Source: Monosporascus cannonballus (taxonomy: Eukaryota; Ascomycota; Sordariomycetes; Xylariales). From it: a stretch of DNA of 47,569 bases. This document shows positions 26,130 to 35,924 of the stretch, one piece after another (the first letter of the stretch is position 1; the number at the start of each line of letters is the position of its first letter). The stretch spans positions 1 through 47,569 of the forward strand of contig QJNS01000393.1 in the NCBI GenBank assembly GCA_004154925.1. Reading direction: 5' to 3'. A program made the position numbers and the translations under genes. The notes under the pieces are model-generated. The model had not been told where the DNA came from, did not search any database, and saw only the letters and a program-made list of their open reading frames with translations.

Positions 26130-26799
26130 GGCTCAATCTGACCAGGCAAATACTGACAATGGGTATAAAGGAGTCTCGAGCAAGCGAGAATAGGGAGAAC
26201 GATGAGATGGCATTCAAGAGGCGAATGTGGTTAGAGTTCTAGATACGACTGGAGCATGACGTGGGGGACGTTACGCAGCATCCAGATATAACAGATCAAT
26301 GAATCCCAAAGCCTCCCTTGGATGAACAATCAGGATATCCGCCTAATTTCGCTGACTGCGCAAAGCGTGGGTGTGGTGTTTGGGAAATAGCAGAGTATCG
26401 GAATGACTCGAAAGCAAGAGAAATCGCGTGTCGCGTTAAGTGCTCTAGAGTGGGGCGACAAACGCGTGAGCGTCATAGACCCTTTATATGAATATCACCC
26501 GTTTGCGGACTACTGCATAAGAAGTAATATCAACCTGGATTGATGCAATCGCGTTATCCTACATTCTCCTTCGCGCAACGCAATCGAAACCATCAGGCTG
26601 AAGCCACCATGCAGTCGCCGGGACGTATATTCTAAAAGACCGAGTAAACGGACCTCATATACAAATGCAACTATCCGGCACTGGCTTGCATCTCCCCACA
26701 GCCCAAGCCAACCCAAACCCATCTAGCCCTGCGTCTATGTTATGACAAGGCACAGCAGCCTTTAGGCTATATACACCAAGCTAACGCTGAGCCTGACAT
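26130..26799. other. POL3 promoter region / STE24 3' flank
   Basis: This 670-bp spacer holds the POL3 5' flank. It contains the cluster of MCB-like motifs listed separately and no gene-like frame. Confidence 0.55.
26424..26467 (-). promoter_or_regulatory. cluster of MCB-like sites upstream of POL3
   Basis: On the minus strand there is a perfect ACGCGT at 26462-26467 and two ACGCGA copies at 26431-26436 and 26424-26429, the latter two one nucleotide apart. ACGCGT is the core bound by MBF (Mbp1/Swi6-type) factors, which drive S-phase genes such as DNA polymerases in yeasts. The cluster is about 295-340 bp upstream of the POL3 start. The sites are seen; their function is inferred. Confidence 0.45.
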
Positions 26800-28290
26800 T
26801 CAAAGCTCACGACCAGTTGCCTTCTCGGCGCCGCTTCCCTCCTCCGTCACCCTTTCACTCGGTGTCCACTCGAGCGCCTTGAGTCTTTCCGAGAGAATGG
26901 GGTGGGAAAAGTGGTAACTGGCATACATCCAGTCCGCGTCCATGGTGCTAAGGTTCTGGATCTGAAGCTTGATCAGGGAGGTAGCGAGCTCTGCCTTATA
27001 GCCCAGTTCCCGAGCGAACGCGTCGGCCTGGAACTCGAAGCGCCGGCTCATGATGTTCATCAGAAGCTTGATAACCGCATCCATTGGTGCCAGGATGTCG
27101 GAGAAAAGGATGAAGCCAATGATAATCGGGTGCTCGTTGACGAAGCCGAAGTCCGTATAGAGCGAGTTGTTGTTAATGAAAACCGAGAAAAGGGCAAAGA
27201 TATAGAAGACGTGAACCTAGGAACTGTCAGTTTGGTTGAAACGAGCGTGGTCAGCGTATCAACCACGTACCTGAGAGATGCCGAATAGACTAGTCGTGTG
27301 GCCCAACTTCCAGTGGCCGAGCTCATGCGCCAGGACAGCAACAACCTCCTCCTCTTTGCTCTTCTCAATCAAGGTATCATAGATGACGATGTGCTTCTTC
27401 CAAGGCAGACCGAAGAAGTAGGCGTTGCTGTGGGCGCTCCGCTTGCTTCCATCGATGACGAACAGCTCATGAAGGGGGAAATTCAACTTCTTGGCCAAGG
27501 CCTCGGTTTGGCTCTTGAGTTTGCCCTCCTCGAGAGGGGACAGCTTGTTGAACAGTGGCAGGATGACGATTGGGTAGACAGTGATCATGAAGACCTGGAG
27601 AGCGGCGGTAAACATCCAAAGGTAGTAGAAGAACTGGGTACCCGTCTTCTGAACAATGCTGAGGAAACCGGCGAGAACGGGCGGGGCGAAGGCAAAAGCG
27701 AGCAGGTTCGACTTGATCATGTCCGTCACAAACAACTTGGGCGTCTGCTTGTTGAAACCGAACTTCTCCTCTAGGACGAAAGTGTGGTAAACGCTCATAG
27801 GCAGAGACAAGACCTGTTGGATGACGATGAAAGTAAGGACGAAGGCGATCGAGTGCGAGATCTCGCCGGAAAAGCGAGCGGGCGCGAAGCGAAGTAGGAG
27901 ATCACCAGTCCAGGACCACAGCTTGGGAAGAACGTCGAAGTGTATGAAAGCGATATTCTGGACCTGGCCCCAGAGACCCTTGATGAACCCGAACTTTGCC
28001 TTTGCGCGACCATATTCTTGACTTTTATCGTAAACTTCCTGAGAGACTTCCTGTTGTAGGACCTTGGGAGGCCTTGTATTCTTCAAGACCTGGTATTGGC
28101 GCAGGGAGAGGAGCTCTTCAAATGCATACTGGGCGACAGAGAAACCGATGATGAGCTTCTTCCACGGGAAGAGCGGGCGGTCCAAGGACTGCGCAAGACG
28201 CTACCAACATCGTGTCAGCCCCAGCTTTTAACAACCTCGAATGGGTTCTCGATGGAGGAATTGTTGAAAACATACCTGTAAAAGATCCAT
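26800..28290 (-). CDS. STE24: CAAX prenyl protease 1 (Ste24, M48 metallopeptidase)
   Basis: This is an integral ER / inner nuclear membrane zinc protease that removes the AAX residues of farnesylated CAAX proteins, including a-factor-type pheromone precursors in yeast. Three exons (28290-28276, 28200-27271, 27216-26800) give 453 residues, the same length as yeast Ste24. The first exon is only 15 nt (MDLLQ) and is separated by a 75-nt intron with GTATGT; joining it gives MDLLQRLAQSLDRPLFPWKK, which matches the family start, whereas exon 2 lacks an ATG. The zinc motif HELGH falls at 297-301 and the third zinc ligand lies in FQADAFAREL, with several hydrophobic membrane segments (for example LTFIVIQQVLSLPMSVY). 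The protein ends in an acidic tail without an obvious retrieval signal. The second intron (27270-27217) lies just after HELGHWKLGHTTSLFGISQ. Confidence 0.97.
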
Positions 28291-28869
28291 CTCGCCGGAG
28301 TGAGATGATCTAGAGCGTGTTGAATTAGGCTTGGAAGAGGTACGAACCCCGAACTTATGACTTGGGAGAATTTGAAGGATCAGGCTTCCATCAAGAAAAC
28401 CGTGTCCTTGCACGTTTCTCAGCTACGTACGTCAGCCGCCGCCCGCAAAGTGCCCAGGTCCCTGCAGGTAATGTTAGGTATTGAAAATGTGGGGCTGGGA
28501 CATCGAAGTGTGCAAGCCTCCCCACTATTTCCTACTAAGCTAGAGTATTTCCTACTAAGCTAGAGCTTCAGTAGCAACAATTACTATATTAACAACCGGT
28601 ACACGTTCAAATCGAGTCAATATGAGTCGCCAATTCATGAATTGGTATCCGTGTAGGCCCTACGTCCTTTGCCCATTCCAAAATCACAGCAAATTTGATG
28701 CCTGTCACTGTTCCAGAAACATCGTAGCACCTCTGGCTGCTTCGTACACCACACAGCTGGCAGAACAATACCCAGTGACGCTGCTCAACGCATCCCATAT
28801 GCACCAATACCCGTTGCAGCGCTTGACGAAGACCTCAAGAGTGGAGATAGAACGCACCAGGCCATCCGC
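28291..28869. other. intergenic spacer with a tandem duplication
   Basis: This is the 579-bp gap between the STE24 start and the 3' end of the small Ish1-like gene. It contains a perfect 20-bp direct duplication, listed separately. No gene is seen. Confidence 0.6.
28526..28565. repeat. perfect 20-bp tandem duplication
   Basis: TATTTCCTACTAAGCTAGAG occupies 28526-28545 and is repeated without change or gap at 28546-28565, about 240 bp upstream of the STE24 start. The lack of divergence suggests a recent duplication or a small assembly duplication. Confidence 0.95.
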
Positions 28870-29312
28870 CTATCTCATGTTGGCCTTCACTCTCTCTAGT
28901 AGCTGCTCTCGCGTGTCCCGGTCTTGTGGGAAGAGGTTGCGCTACGTCGCACAGAGGTTTAGCAGATATAGATAGGCCGGATGGATGCATCAGCTTAAAC
29001 TCACGGCTGCGAGCCATCTCCTCAGCTCCTCTCTTGTCCAACTCTCAGGATCTCCAGTAGGGTCTGGCTCGGAAGGGAATATCTCCCCGCCCCACAGCGT
29101 CCAGACCACGGCTCCTGTGACGAGCGCCGAGAAGGCTGCAGAGGTAGGCGTCCGTCAGCACCTCAGCATGATGAGATAGAAATACAATAAAGCCTATATA
29201 CCTAGAACCGCGTTCTACGAAGGCTGGTTAGCATCGTGCTATCAGCGTTTATATGCATTTGGGAAGCTCCACCTACTTTGGAACGCATAGCATTGTCTAT
29301 AGGAGTCGGCAT
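28870..29312 (-). CDS. small membrane protein with Ish1/HeH-like C-terminus
   Basis: Four tiny exons (29312-29277, 29214-29202, 29135-29005, 28941-28870; introns 62, 66 and 63 nt) give an 83-residue protein. Every junction has GT-AG ends and the frame closes throughout; exon 2 is only 13 nt. The protein starts MPTPIDNAMRSKN and has one hydrophobic segment (AVLAFSALVTGAVVWTLW, about residues 14-31). After an acidic linker (EPDPTGDPES) it ends in WTREELRRWLAARNLFPQ-DRDTREQLLERVKANMR. This tail resembles the helix-extended-helix repeat of Ish1/Msc1-type proteins, W-x3-L-x2-WL followed by a second helix starting T/S-R-x-x-L. A role at the ER, mitochondrial or nuclear membrane is possible, but function is unknown. 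The family assignment rests on pattern only. It is easily missed because no exon exceeds 131 nt. Confidence 0.8.
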
Positions 29313-31094
29313 AATTGAACGTTGATGCTTGAGAAGAATAGTTGAAAGTCTATAAATTTAGTATTTGAATCAGACACTCCTACGCAAGTAATCGTAACAC
29401 CGTGATATATTTATTAGTATATTATCATGGCAAGTCTGTCAACTTGGCAGATCATGGTTACGCGCTGTTGCCTCCAGCCTGCCCCGGGATCGAAGAAAAA
29501 GACTAGCGCCACAGCAGCAGCCACTTCGACCATGTGACGTGACAGTTTATTCCTCAAAGGTTCCATGTCATAATAACACCCAGTTCGCACGAATTGTAGG
29601 CCAGCCTTATGCGTGCCTCTACGATGAATAGATACTCCATACCCTGAAATCTGTACGCTGGATTTCCGACTGAGTTTTTGGGAGACCGATAGTTATTCCA
29701 TCTTTCCAGATGGAACATCTTGAGCGGGCATGTAGGGTTCTGCTCTTGAAGAACTGAGAAGGTTTCCATGAAACTCCAGTATTTACGTAATCAAACGACG
29801 GGGTTAGTCCATCGATCTTATTGGCGGAAGTGCCTGCGTGGAATTGGAGCCTCGATTCCCTGGAAGGTACTCATAATTCTGCCGCATTGCTGGGCTGATT
29901 GGACCTCAGCCCCACACCGCTTTCAAAGTATAAATGGCACGCCTCCCTCCCCGATTCTGCGCTTCTTCTTCTTTTCTTCTTCATACTTACCTTGTGGGTC
30001 TGTTCCCAGCTCAAGAAAAGGGAATAGAAAGGGGGTGAGCCTGCATTGCACAGCGTGGAGCTTGCCCTCTTCTACTATCCTTCGGGATCGTAGTCCGCGT
30101 AATTTTTGCTATTAAACACTCTTTTTCGTTTTGGACGGTGCATCAGCATCGCCATGAGGAAGAAGATGTTTTGTGTTATGTTCCGCCCGAGGGAGCCCGA
30201 GGCCGACTGCCGTCGAACTCGAATTGCACTCGAAGTTGGACTGGACCTGCAAGGCCTATATGTGGAATCTAAGAAGCCATGGCAGGTTGTGGAGTGTCTT
30301 GCACAGCTGCCATCCAGAAGATGCTTGCTATGGATGGAGCTTGAACGATTAGCATCTCTTGGTCGGGTATATGATTTGTCGTCCTTGACGATCACCGTTT
30401 GCCGAGAAGTTCGGTCTCTACCAAGCCGTGGATTTCTAGGAAACCAGGACGCTGGCAGGTCGGCATCATCATCTTCATCACCTGTAGTCTGGCAACAACA
30501 GCAAAAAAAAAAATTCGTAAGGATTGTCCTCATACTAGACTACATATCTAGCCAGGGTGAAGCCTCTTAAGTGGAAGATACCAAGGCTTTATCAGCATTC
30601 TATGTGTGAAATAAACTGAGTTCGGATTGTGAAGGGCATATATATCATTGCCTGTCACAGTTAAGCCTATCTGCATGCTTATTGTAGCTTCCAAGCTATG
30701 CAGCGACAGGGTTTCCCCGATACGAACCCTCCTAAGAATTTGAATGGCTTTCTCCAACAAAAAGCATAGTAGATCCGCTTTGGGAGGTTATCCTATCCCA
30801 ATCGCTTCAACTTGTTAATATTAGCGAATCCGGAGCAGACGTTTTGCTCCCCTGGCACAGTGTTGATAGGTTTATTGTACGGTGTATAAGGTGATGTGGG
30901 CTATCGGGGTGCTGCCGGCTCTGTCCCGGCTGTCCCCGACTGCAATTTTGGATATTTCCAGGTTCCCGTCAATTGGGGTCATACGCCTGTGACGAGGACC
31001 AATCTTCGAGCGCAAAGGATCCCGGAGGACACTTCGAGCGTTCGCATAAAGAGGTTGCTACGAAGGGGCCGGTACCTCTCATCAGGAAGCGACG
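29313..31094. other. intergenic region, one stretch open on both strands
   Basis: At 29931-29937 there is TATAAAT followed by a CT-rich tract (about 29940-29990), which looks like a fungal promoter on the plus strand. Downstream, 30106-30570 is open on the plus strand (ATG 30151 in GCCATGAGG context) and 30075-30533 on the minus strand. Neither translation has a recognisable motif. The rest shows nothing identifiable. bL34m starts at 31095. Confidence 0.4.
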
Positions 31095-31595
31095 ATGCGG
31101 CCATTCAGCCTAGCGGCCTCGGCCGTGCGAACTGCTCTTTCTGGAGCCCAGAGTCGCAGCACGATCATAACGACCGCCTCGAAGCGGTACGGCGCGGTGC
31201 TACATCCTCGATAATCAGTTCGGCTTACTGACGTGATCATTTTTCTCAGGACATTCTCCTCACTCCCGCAACTACGGCCCTCCATCCTCCCACCAGCCCA
31301 CGGCACGGCCTTCCGTCCGGCGAACAACGGCCTGTCACGAGTCTCCCTTGCCCCTAGTGCTCCGGCGGGTGCCACGGGGCCCGAGGCCCTAGATCTGGTG
31401 CCGAAGACGGCCATCACCGCCCACCCGGCACTGGCGGGCGTGCAGCTACGGTGCGGACCGAGACCGACCATGGCGCGGTCCAGTCGGCTGATCCGCAAGA
31501 GGAGACACGGGTTCCTGAGCAGGTTACGGACGCAGAACGGCCGCAAGGTGCTGCAGAGGCGGAAAGACAAGAAGCGATCCGTGCTCTCGATGTAG
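31095..31595 (+). CDS. MRPL34: mitochondrial ribosomal protein bL34m
   Basis: This is a component of the mitochondrial large ribosomal subunit. Exon 1 (31095-31186) and exon 2 (31250-31595) are joined across a 63-nt intron (GTACGG donor, TTACTGAC branch region, TTCTCAG acceptor) and give 145 residues. The N-terminus, MRPFSLAASAVRTALSGAQS, is rich in Arg, Ser and Ala without acids, as in a mitochondrial presequence. The C-terminal 40 residues carry the bL34 signature, SRLIRKRRHGFLSRLRTQNG followed by RKVLQRRKDKKRS, ending at the stop. The central section is Pro/Ala-rich and poorly conserved, as is usual in fungal mitochondrial L34. The splice choice is supported because it alone joins a presequence-like exon in frame to RTFSSLPQLRPS. 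Confidence 0.93.
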
Positions 31596-32257
31596 AGGGT
31601 GCTGTGAATAAGACGGGCGGCGTATCGACCGCTTTGTACCAGGATGGATGGGTGGCTGTGTACTATAGCAGACTATACGTTGTGCAAATGCACGCGCTCT
31701 CCCATCCGGGAGGCGCATATCTCGTTTATGCGTTCTTCCAGCTCTGGGGCTCCTCGATGGTCGTCTTGCGCACTTTCATGGCTCCTTGGATATCGTGGGA
31801 TGTACAGCTGCTGACGCCGCCGGGTCATAGCGGCCTCGCCCCTCCTCTTACCTGGTTCTCAGGTCTACTTCCATTCGACTTACAATCCAGACTCCTGGCG
31901 TTAAGATCGCCACAAAAGAAACTAAGATGCCAAAACGATTCAGCCAATATTACCACGGTATACATAGGTGTGGTGTAAAATCAACTGTCTCGTAGCTCTT
32001 AGGGAACCGAAACACCCAATGCATACGGGATGTAGAAAGAGCGTGGTTAGTTCTAAGTTATAATTACTGAATAGATGGCCTTCTCAGTTCAAAAAGGCTC
32101 ATGGTGAATATCAAAACAGCATCAACAGATCGGAAGTTGGTCTTGACTATCATTAGATCATTGCTATATTGGAAAAAAATTTTACCAACAACATTCCTCC
32201 ATCACCTCAGAGCGGGCGCCTCACACAAGGCCTAACGTTATTAAGATCACCACCACC
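31596..32257. other. intergenic region between convergent genes
   Basis: bL34m (plus) and the beta-glucosidase (minus) converge here. The 662 bp hold their 3' flanks. Another plus-strand frame stays open to 31978, but it is out of frame with bL34m and has no motif. No further feature is seen. Confidence 0.55.
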
Positions 32258-35149
32258 TCAAACAGGTCCCTCAAGGCCGGTCTCGCACTGCAGCGTATCC
32301 GAGTAGCACACGACGCTGAGATCGTCGCTCGCCTGCCCGAGCCAGATCCTATACCTGCCCCCGGGGTTCGGGATGACCCAGTTCTGCCGCCCGGCGTCCC
32401 AGACGCTGAGGTCCCTGCGCGTGAGCCTGAGCTCGAGGACCTGGCTCTCGCCGGGCGCCAGCTCGCGCGTCTTCTCGAAGTCCCGCAGCTGGATCACCGG
32501 CGTGTCGTAGCCGCCGTTGTCGTCGGGGAACTGCACGTACGCCTGCGCGACGGCCTTGCCCGCGCGCGCGTTGCCGCCGTCCCCGCCGACGTTCGCCACC
32601 GTGACCGACACGCGGTAGGCGACGTCCCAGAGCGCCGGGTTGCCGCCGTTGGGGCCGCCGGCCGCCGGGCCCGGCTTCTGCTCCTCGCTGTACCCCGCCG
32701 GGTACGGGTACCTCTTGTCGCCGGCCTCGCCGACGGCGTGCGCCCTGTCGGCGTCCTTCTTGGATAGCCACGAGTACAGGTAGCGCCAGATCCGGGGGAA
32801 GTTGTTGGGCTCGTAGGCCTCGGACGCGGGCGGCAGCGCGTCGTCCATGTCGGCGACCGGGGAGGCGGATTTGGGGGGCCGCGGGGGCGGCAGGGAGCCG
32901 CCGAGTTCGGTGACGCCCGTGATCGTGGCGTCGGCGAGCTCGAGGCGCGCGTAGCTGAGGCCGTGGCCGAAGGCGAACCGCGGCTTCTTGCTGCCCGCCC
33001 GGTTGTGGTGACGGTAGTCGATGTACAGGCCCTCCGTGTACGTGTCCTGAATCTGGCTCAGCTTCGGCGAGGACTTGAGTCCCACGCTGTCCGGATAATC
33101 TTTCTCGGACACGGGGATGCTGTAGGGCAGGTGCCCGCTGGGCGAGACCTCGCCGAAGAGGACCTCCGTCAGCGAGTCGCCGGCCTCCTGGCCCGGCAGG
33201 TGCGCGACGAGGACGGCCTTGACGGAAGGGAGGTCGATCCAGGGCTCCATGACGAGGGGCCCGACCGTGTGGATCACGACGACCACGTTGCTGTATGTCT
33301 TGGCCGCGTCCTGGACGAGCTTATCTCCCTTGTGCCATGCCGAGAGGCCGTCGGCGTCGCGGTCACCGTGGTTGCCCTCGACGGTGTAACTGTTCTCTCC
33401 GGCGTCGGAGTTGATGAATACGACGGCCACATCATCGCTGCCCGGGGTGGGCACCTTCGGAAATTCGTCCTTGTCGTAGTAGGTAACGTTGCTAGCTTTC
33501 CGTCTCAAGGACGAGATGGGATCGTCGAGGTACGGGTAATTCGCGCTCCCCGAGCCCCAGCCCATTCCCAACAGGCCGCGGTTGCAGCTCTTATCCGGGC
33601 ACGAGTTGATGCCATTAGGGTCAGCCCGGGCATCGGTCCCGAAGACGCTCAAGGGGACCGTAGTGGAGATGGGCAGGAAGCCCCCGTTGTTCTTGAGCAG
33701 AGTAATCGCGTCTTGTGCCACCTGTTTCGCTATCACCGCGTGGTCTCCTTGCACGTCGACAAATTCATTGACGAGGCCCTTAGGCGATGACAGTGGAGCT
33801 CCCGGATACAGCGGCCCGATGGCCTGGTCAGTATTCGCGGAGTAGTTCGGGTCTGGGTAGCCCTGATCCTGGCCCAGCTTATACCAAGTAGCGACGATTC
33901 TGGTGGCCATGTCGTTCAGTCGGTCGACGGGAACGGAGCCGTTCAGTACGGACCGCGTCAGCTCATACATCCAGTGGCTGTGGCCGACCAGAGGAACCGA
34001 GTTGCCAATCGTGTCTCCCGGCATGGACATGTCGAGACCGGCAAGGGCAGACGCGACTCCGGATATCTGGGAAAGCCAGTCCGTCATGACGAGGCCTTGG
34101 AACCCTAGCTCATCCTTCAGGAGGCCATTGATCAAATAGCTGTTCTGCGATGAGGCCGATCCGTTGGCCTAGATAGGAATTAATCGGCGAAGAACGAGTC
34201 CCAAGTGCCACGAGACATACATCATTATACGCAGTCATTATAGACCCGACACCAGCCCGAACACCGTCCGCAAATGGCCAGAGATACAACTCATGCATCG
34301 TACGGTCATCTGTATCATAGTCAGCTCTTGTACTGAAAGGCCTGAGAACGGGTCAGGCGTACCAATATTTGCGCTGTATGCTCTTTGAACCGGATTATAC
34401 ATCCGGTACATCTCTTGTTCGTTGCCGATTAGGTGCTTCAACGTCGCGATGACCCCTTGCTCCTGAACGCCCTTAATCGTCTGAGCTGCGGCGATGCCTT
34501 GAAGCACCGGATCAGAGCCGAATCCCTCCCAGTTTCGTCCACCCTTCGGTTTCCGCCCCAGTGGGCCTACGGATGGCCCCAGGTAGAAGTTGGCGCCTTT
34601 GCCCCTGAACTCCTCCCCTAGCGCCACTCCTCTCTGGTACATGAGCTCCTTATCCCAGGTGGCGCCAGTAGTGATACCGGCAGGAAAGGCGGTGATGTTG
34701 GTCGTTGATCTGACGCCCAACGGCCCGTCCTGGAGACATAGTTGAGGAAACCCTACTCGAAGCGCACTGCCGGTGTTCCCAACACAACGCCTGCAGCATC
34801 CGTGTCAGTAACGAGCCACAAGTTTACATGCTGTTGAACTCCCGTACCCTGTTGACAGATCAGCAACCTTTCCTCGTCACCATCATCGAGTCTTCATTTT
34901 CTTACCCATAAACATTCCTGTTCCAGCCGTGATATTCGTTTTCTCCGCCAACGTCATCCGCGACACCAACTCGACAGCCTTGGTGTAGCTTTCCCTCCAG
35001 TCATCTGCCCAGCCGCCATACGGCGCGGGATAGTACGGTGCAGCAACGTATCCGTCAGGCAAGGGGTCTCGGACGGATATCACAGACGCGGTGGCCGCGC
35101 CCGCTAGGAGCAGCAACGAGAGGCTGCGGACTCCCGTCGTGCCCTCCAT
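32258..35149 (-). CDS. secreted GH3 beta-glucosidase
   Basis: This glycoside hydrolase family 3 enzyme would cleave terminal beta-D-glucosyl residues, typically cellobiose, outside the cell. Exons are 35149-34906, a single nucleotide at 34848, 34790-34363, 34309-34221 and 34168-32258, giving 890 residues. A signal peptide is visible ([15 protein letters not shown]). Conserved blocks follow: [62 protein letters not shown], and GLVMTDW with the catalytic nucleophile Asp at about residue 284. The second GH3 domain and a C-terminal fibronectin-III-like domain ([20 protein letters not shown]) complete the usual layout. The two downstream introns are 53 and 52 nt. Between exon 1 (...GTGMFMG) and CVGNTG the frame closes only if two 57-nt introns flank a one-base exon (see findings). 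If that is wrong, the gene carries a frameshift. A TATAAATA box lies about 70 bp upstream. Confidence 0.95.
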
Positions 35150-35217
35150 ATTGAAATTACAATTATAGATACTCCTAGGGAAAGAGTGTAAGGGAAAGAG
35201 ATACTGCGGGTGACGAT

Positions 35218-35225
35218 TATTTATA
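35218..35225 (-). promoter_or_regulatory. TATA box of the GH3 beta-glucosidase
   Basis: On the minus strand TATAAATA lies 69 nt upstream of the ATG at 35149. Spacing and sequence fit a core promoter for this gene. Confidence 0.5.
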
Positions 35226-35834
35226 CACGTTTCTCAATAAGTCTAAGTACGCTCCCAGTTATTCCGGAGATATAGTACAATAATATTAACATTCGGCCTC
35301 ATGCGGCAGAAGAAGCAATATGAAAACAGGGAACTAGCTCGTCGACAAGGGCAAGGAATCATGCAGGCAACGAGCCTAGCACGGCACACGGCTGTCTAGG
35401 GTCGCAGTACCAGATCTTAGAATTTCCACCTAATAAACGTGTGTCTCCGATGCCCCGGGAGATTTTGAGCATGTGAATAGAGTCAGAAGTGGGAATGGGG
35501 GGGGAGGGCCTCCGCGTCACAACCCGCATGGTGGACTGGGATCCTAAGATTTTGATTGTCGGTATGGGACCTCGCTAAGTGACGTGCACGACCGTCCCTC
35601 ATTTCTTGTACGTAAAGCAGCGACACATTCAGACATTCATTCAACCCTCTGCGGAGGTAATACCCATTCCAGGATATATCACCTCGGTAGTGCAAGCTGG
35701 GGCCGTCTTATGATCTTGCATCAAGAGGGGAAGCGGGGGAGACATCGATAAACGATATACCCATGCAGGAACCCGGGCAAGGAAGTGATGCCTAACTTAC
35801 AGCTGGTCGACGAAGACTTCTTTCGGCTGCGAAA

Positions 35835-35924
35835 CCTGTCAGGTCGTGATCAAAATAATTAACACACTTTCGGTTAGTGGGTTCTAAGAAAGTGTGTCTG
35901 TTATTTTGATCACGACCTGCCTGT
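35835..35924. mobile_element. 80-bp foldback / MITE-like element with 5-bp target duplication
   Basis: The left arm (35840-35871, starting CAGGTCGTGATCAAAATAA) and the right arm (35888-35919, ending TTATTTTGATCACGACCTG) are inverted copies matching at 29 of 32 positions, around a 16-nt loop. The only mismatches are three adjacent bases (TTA against CAG). CCTGT occurs directly outside both ends (35835-35839 and 35920-35924), as expected for a target-site duplication. No coding capacity is present. It is read as a miniature inverted-repeat element; the transposase family cannot be told from a 5-bp duplication. A hairpin RNA source is an alternative. Confidence 0.7.

Noticed and set aside
31451..31978. 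175-codon plus-strand frame overlapping bL34m
   Set aside because: It overlaps the conserved bL34m C-terminus in another frame and has no motif of its own.
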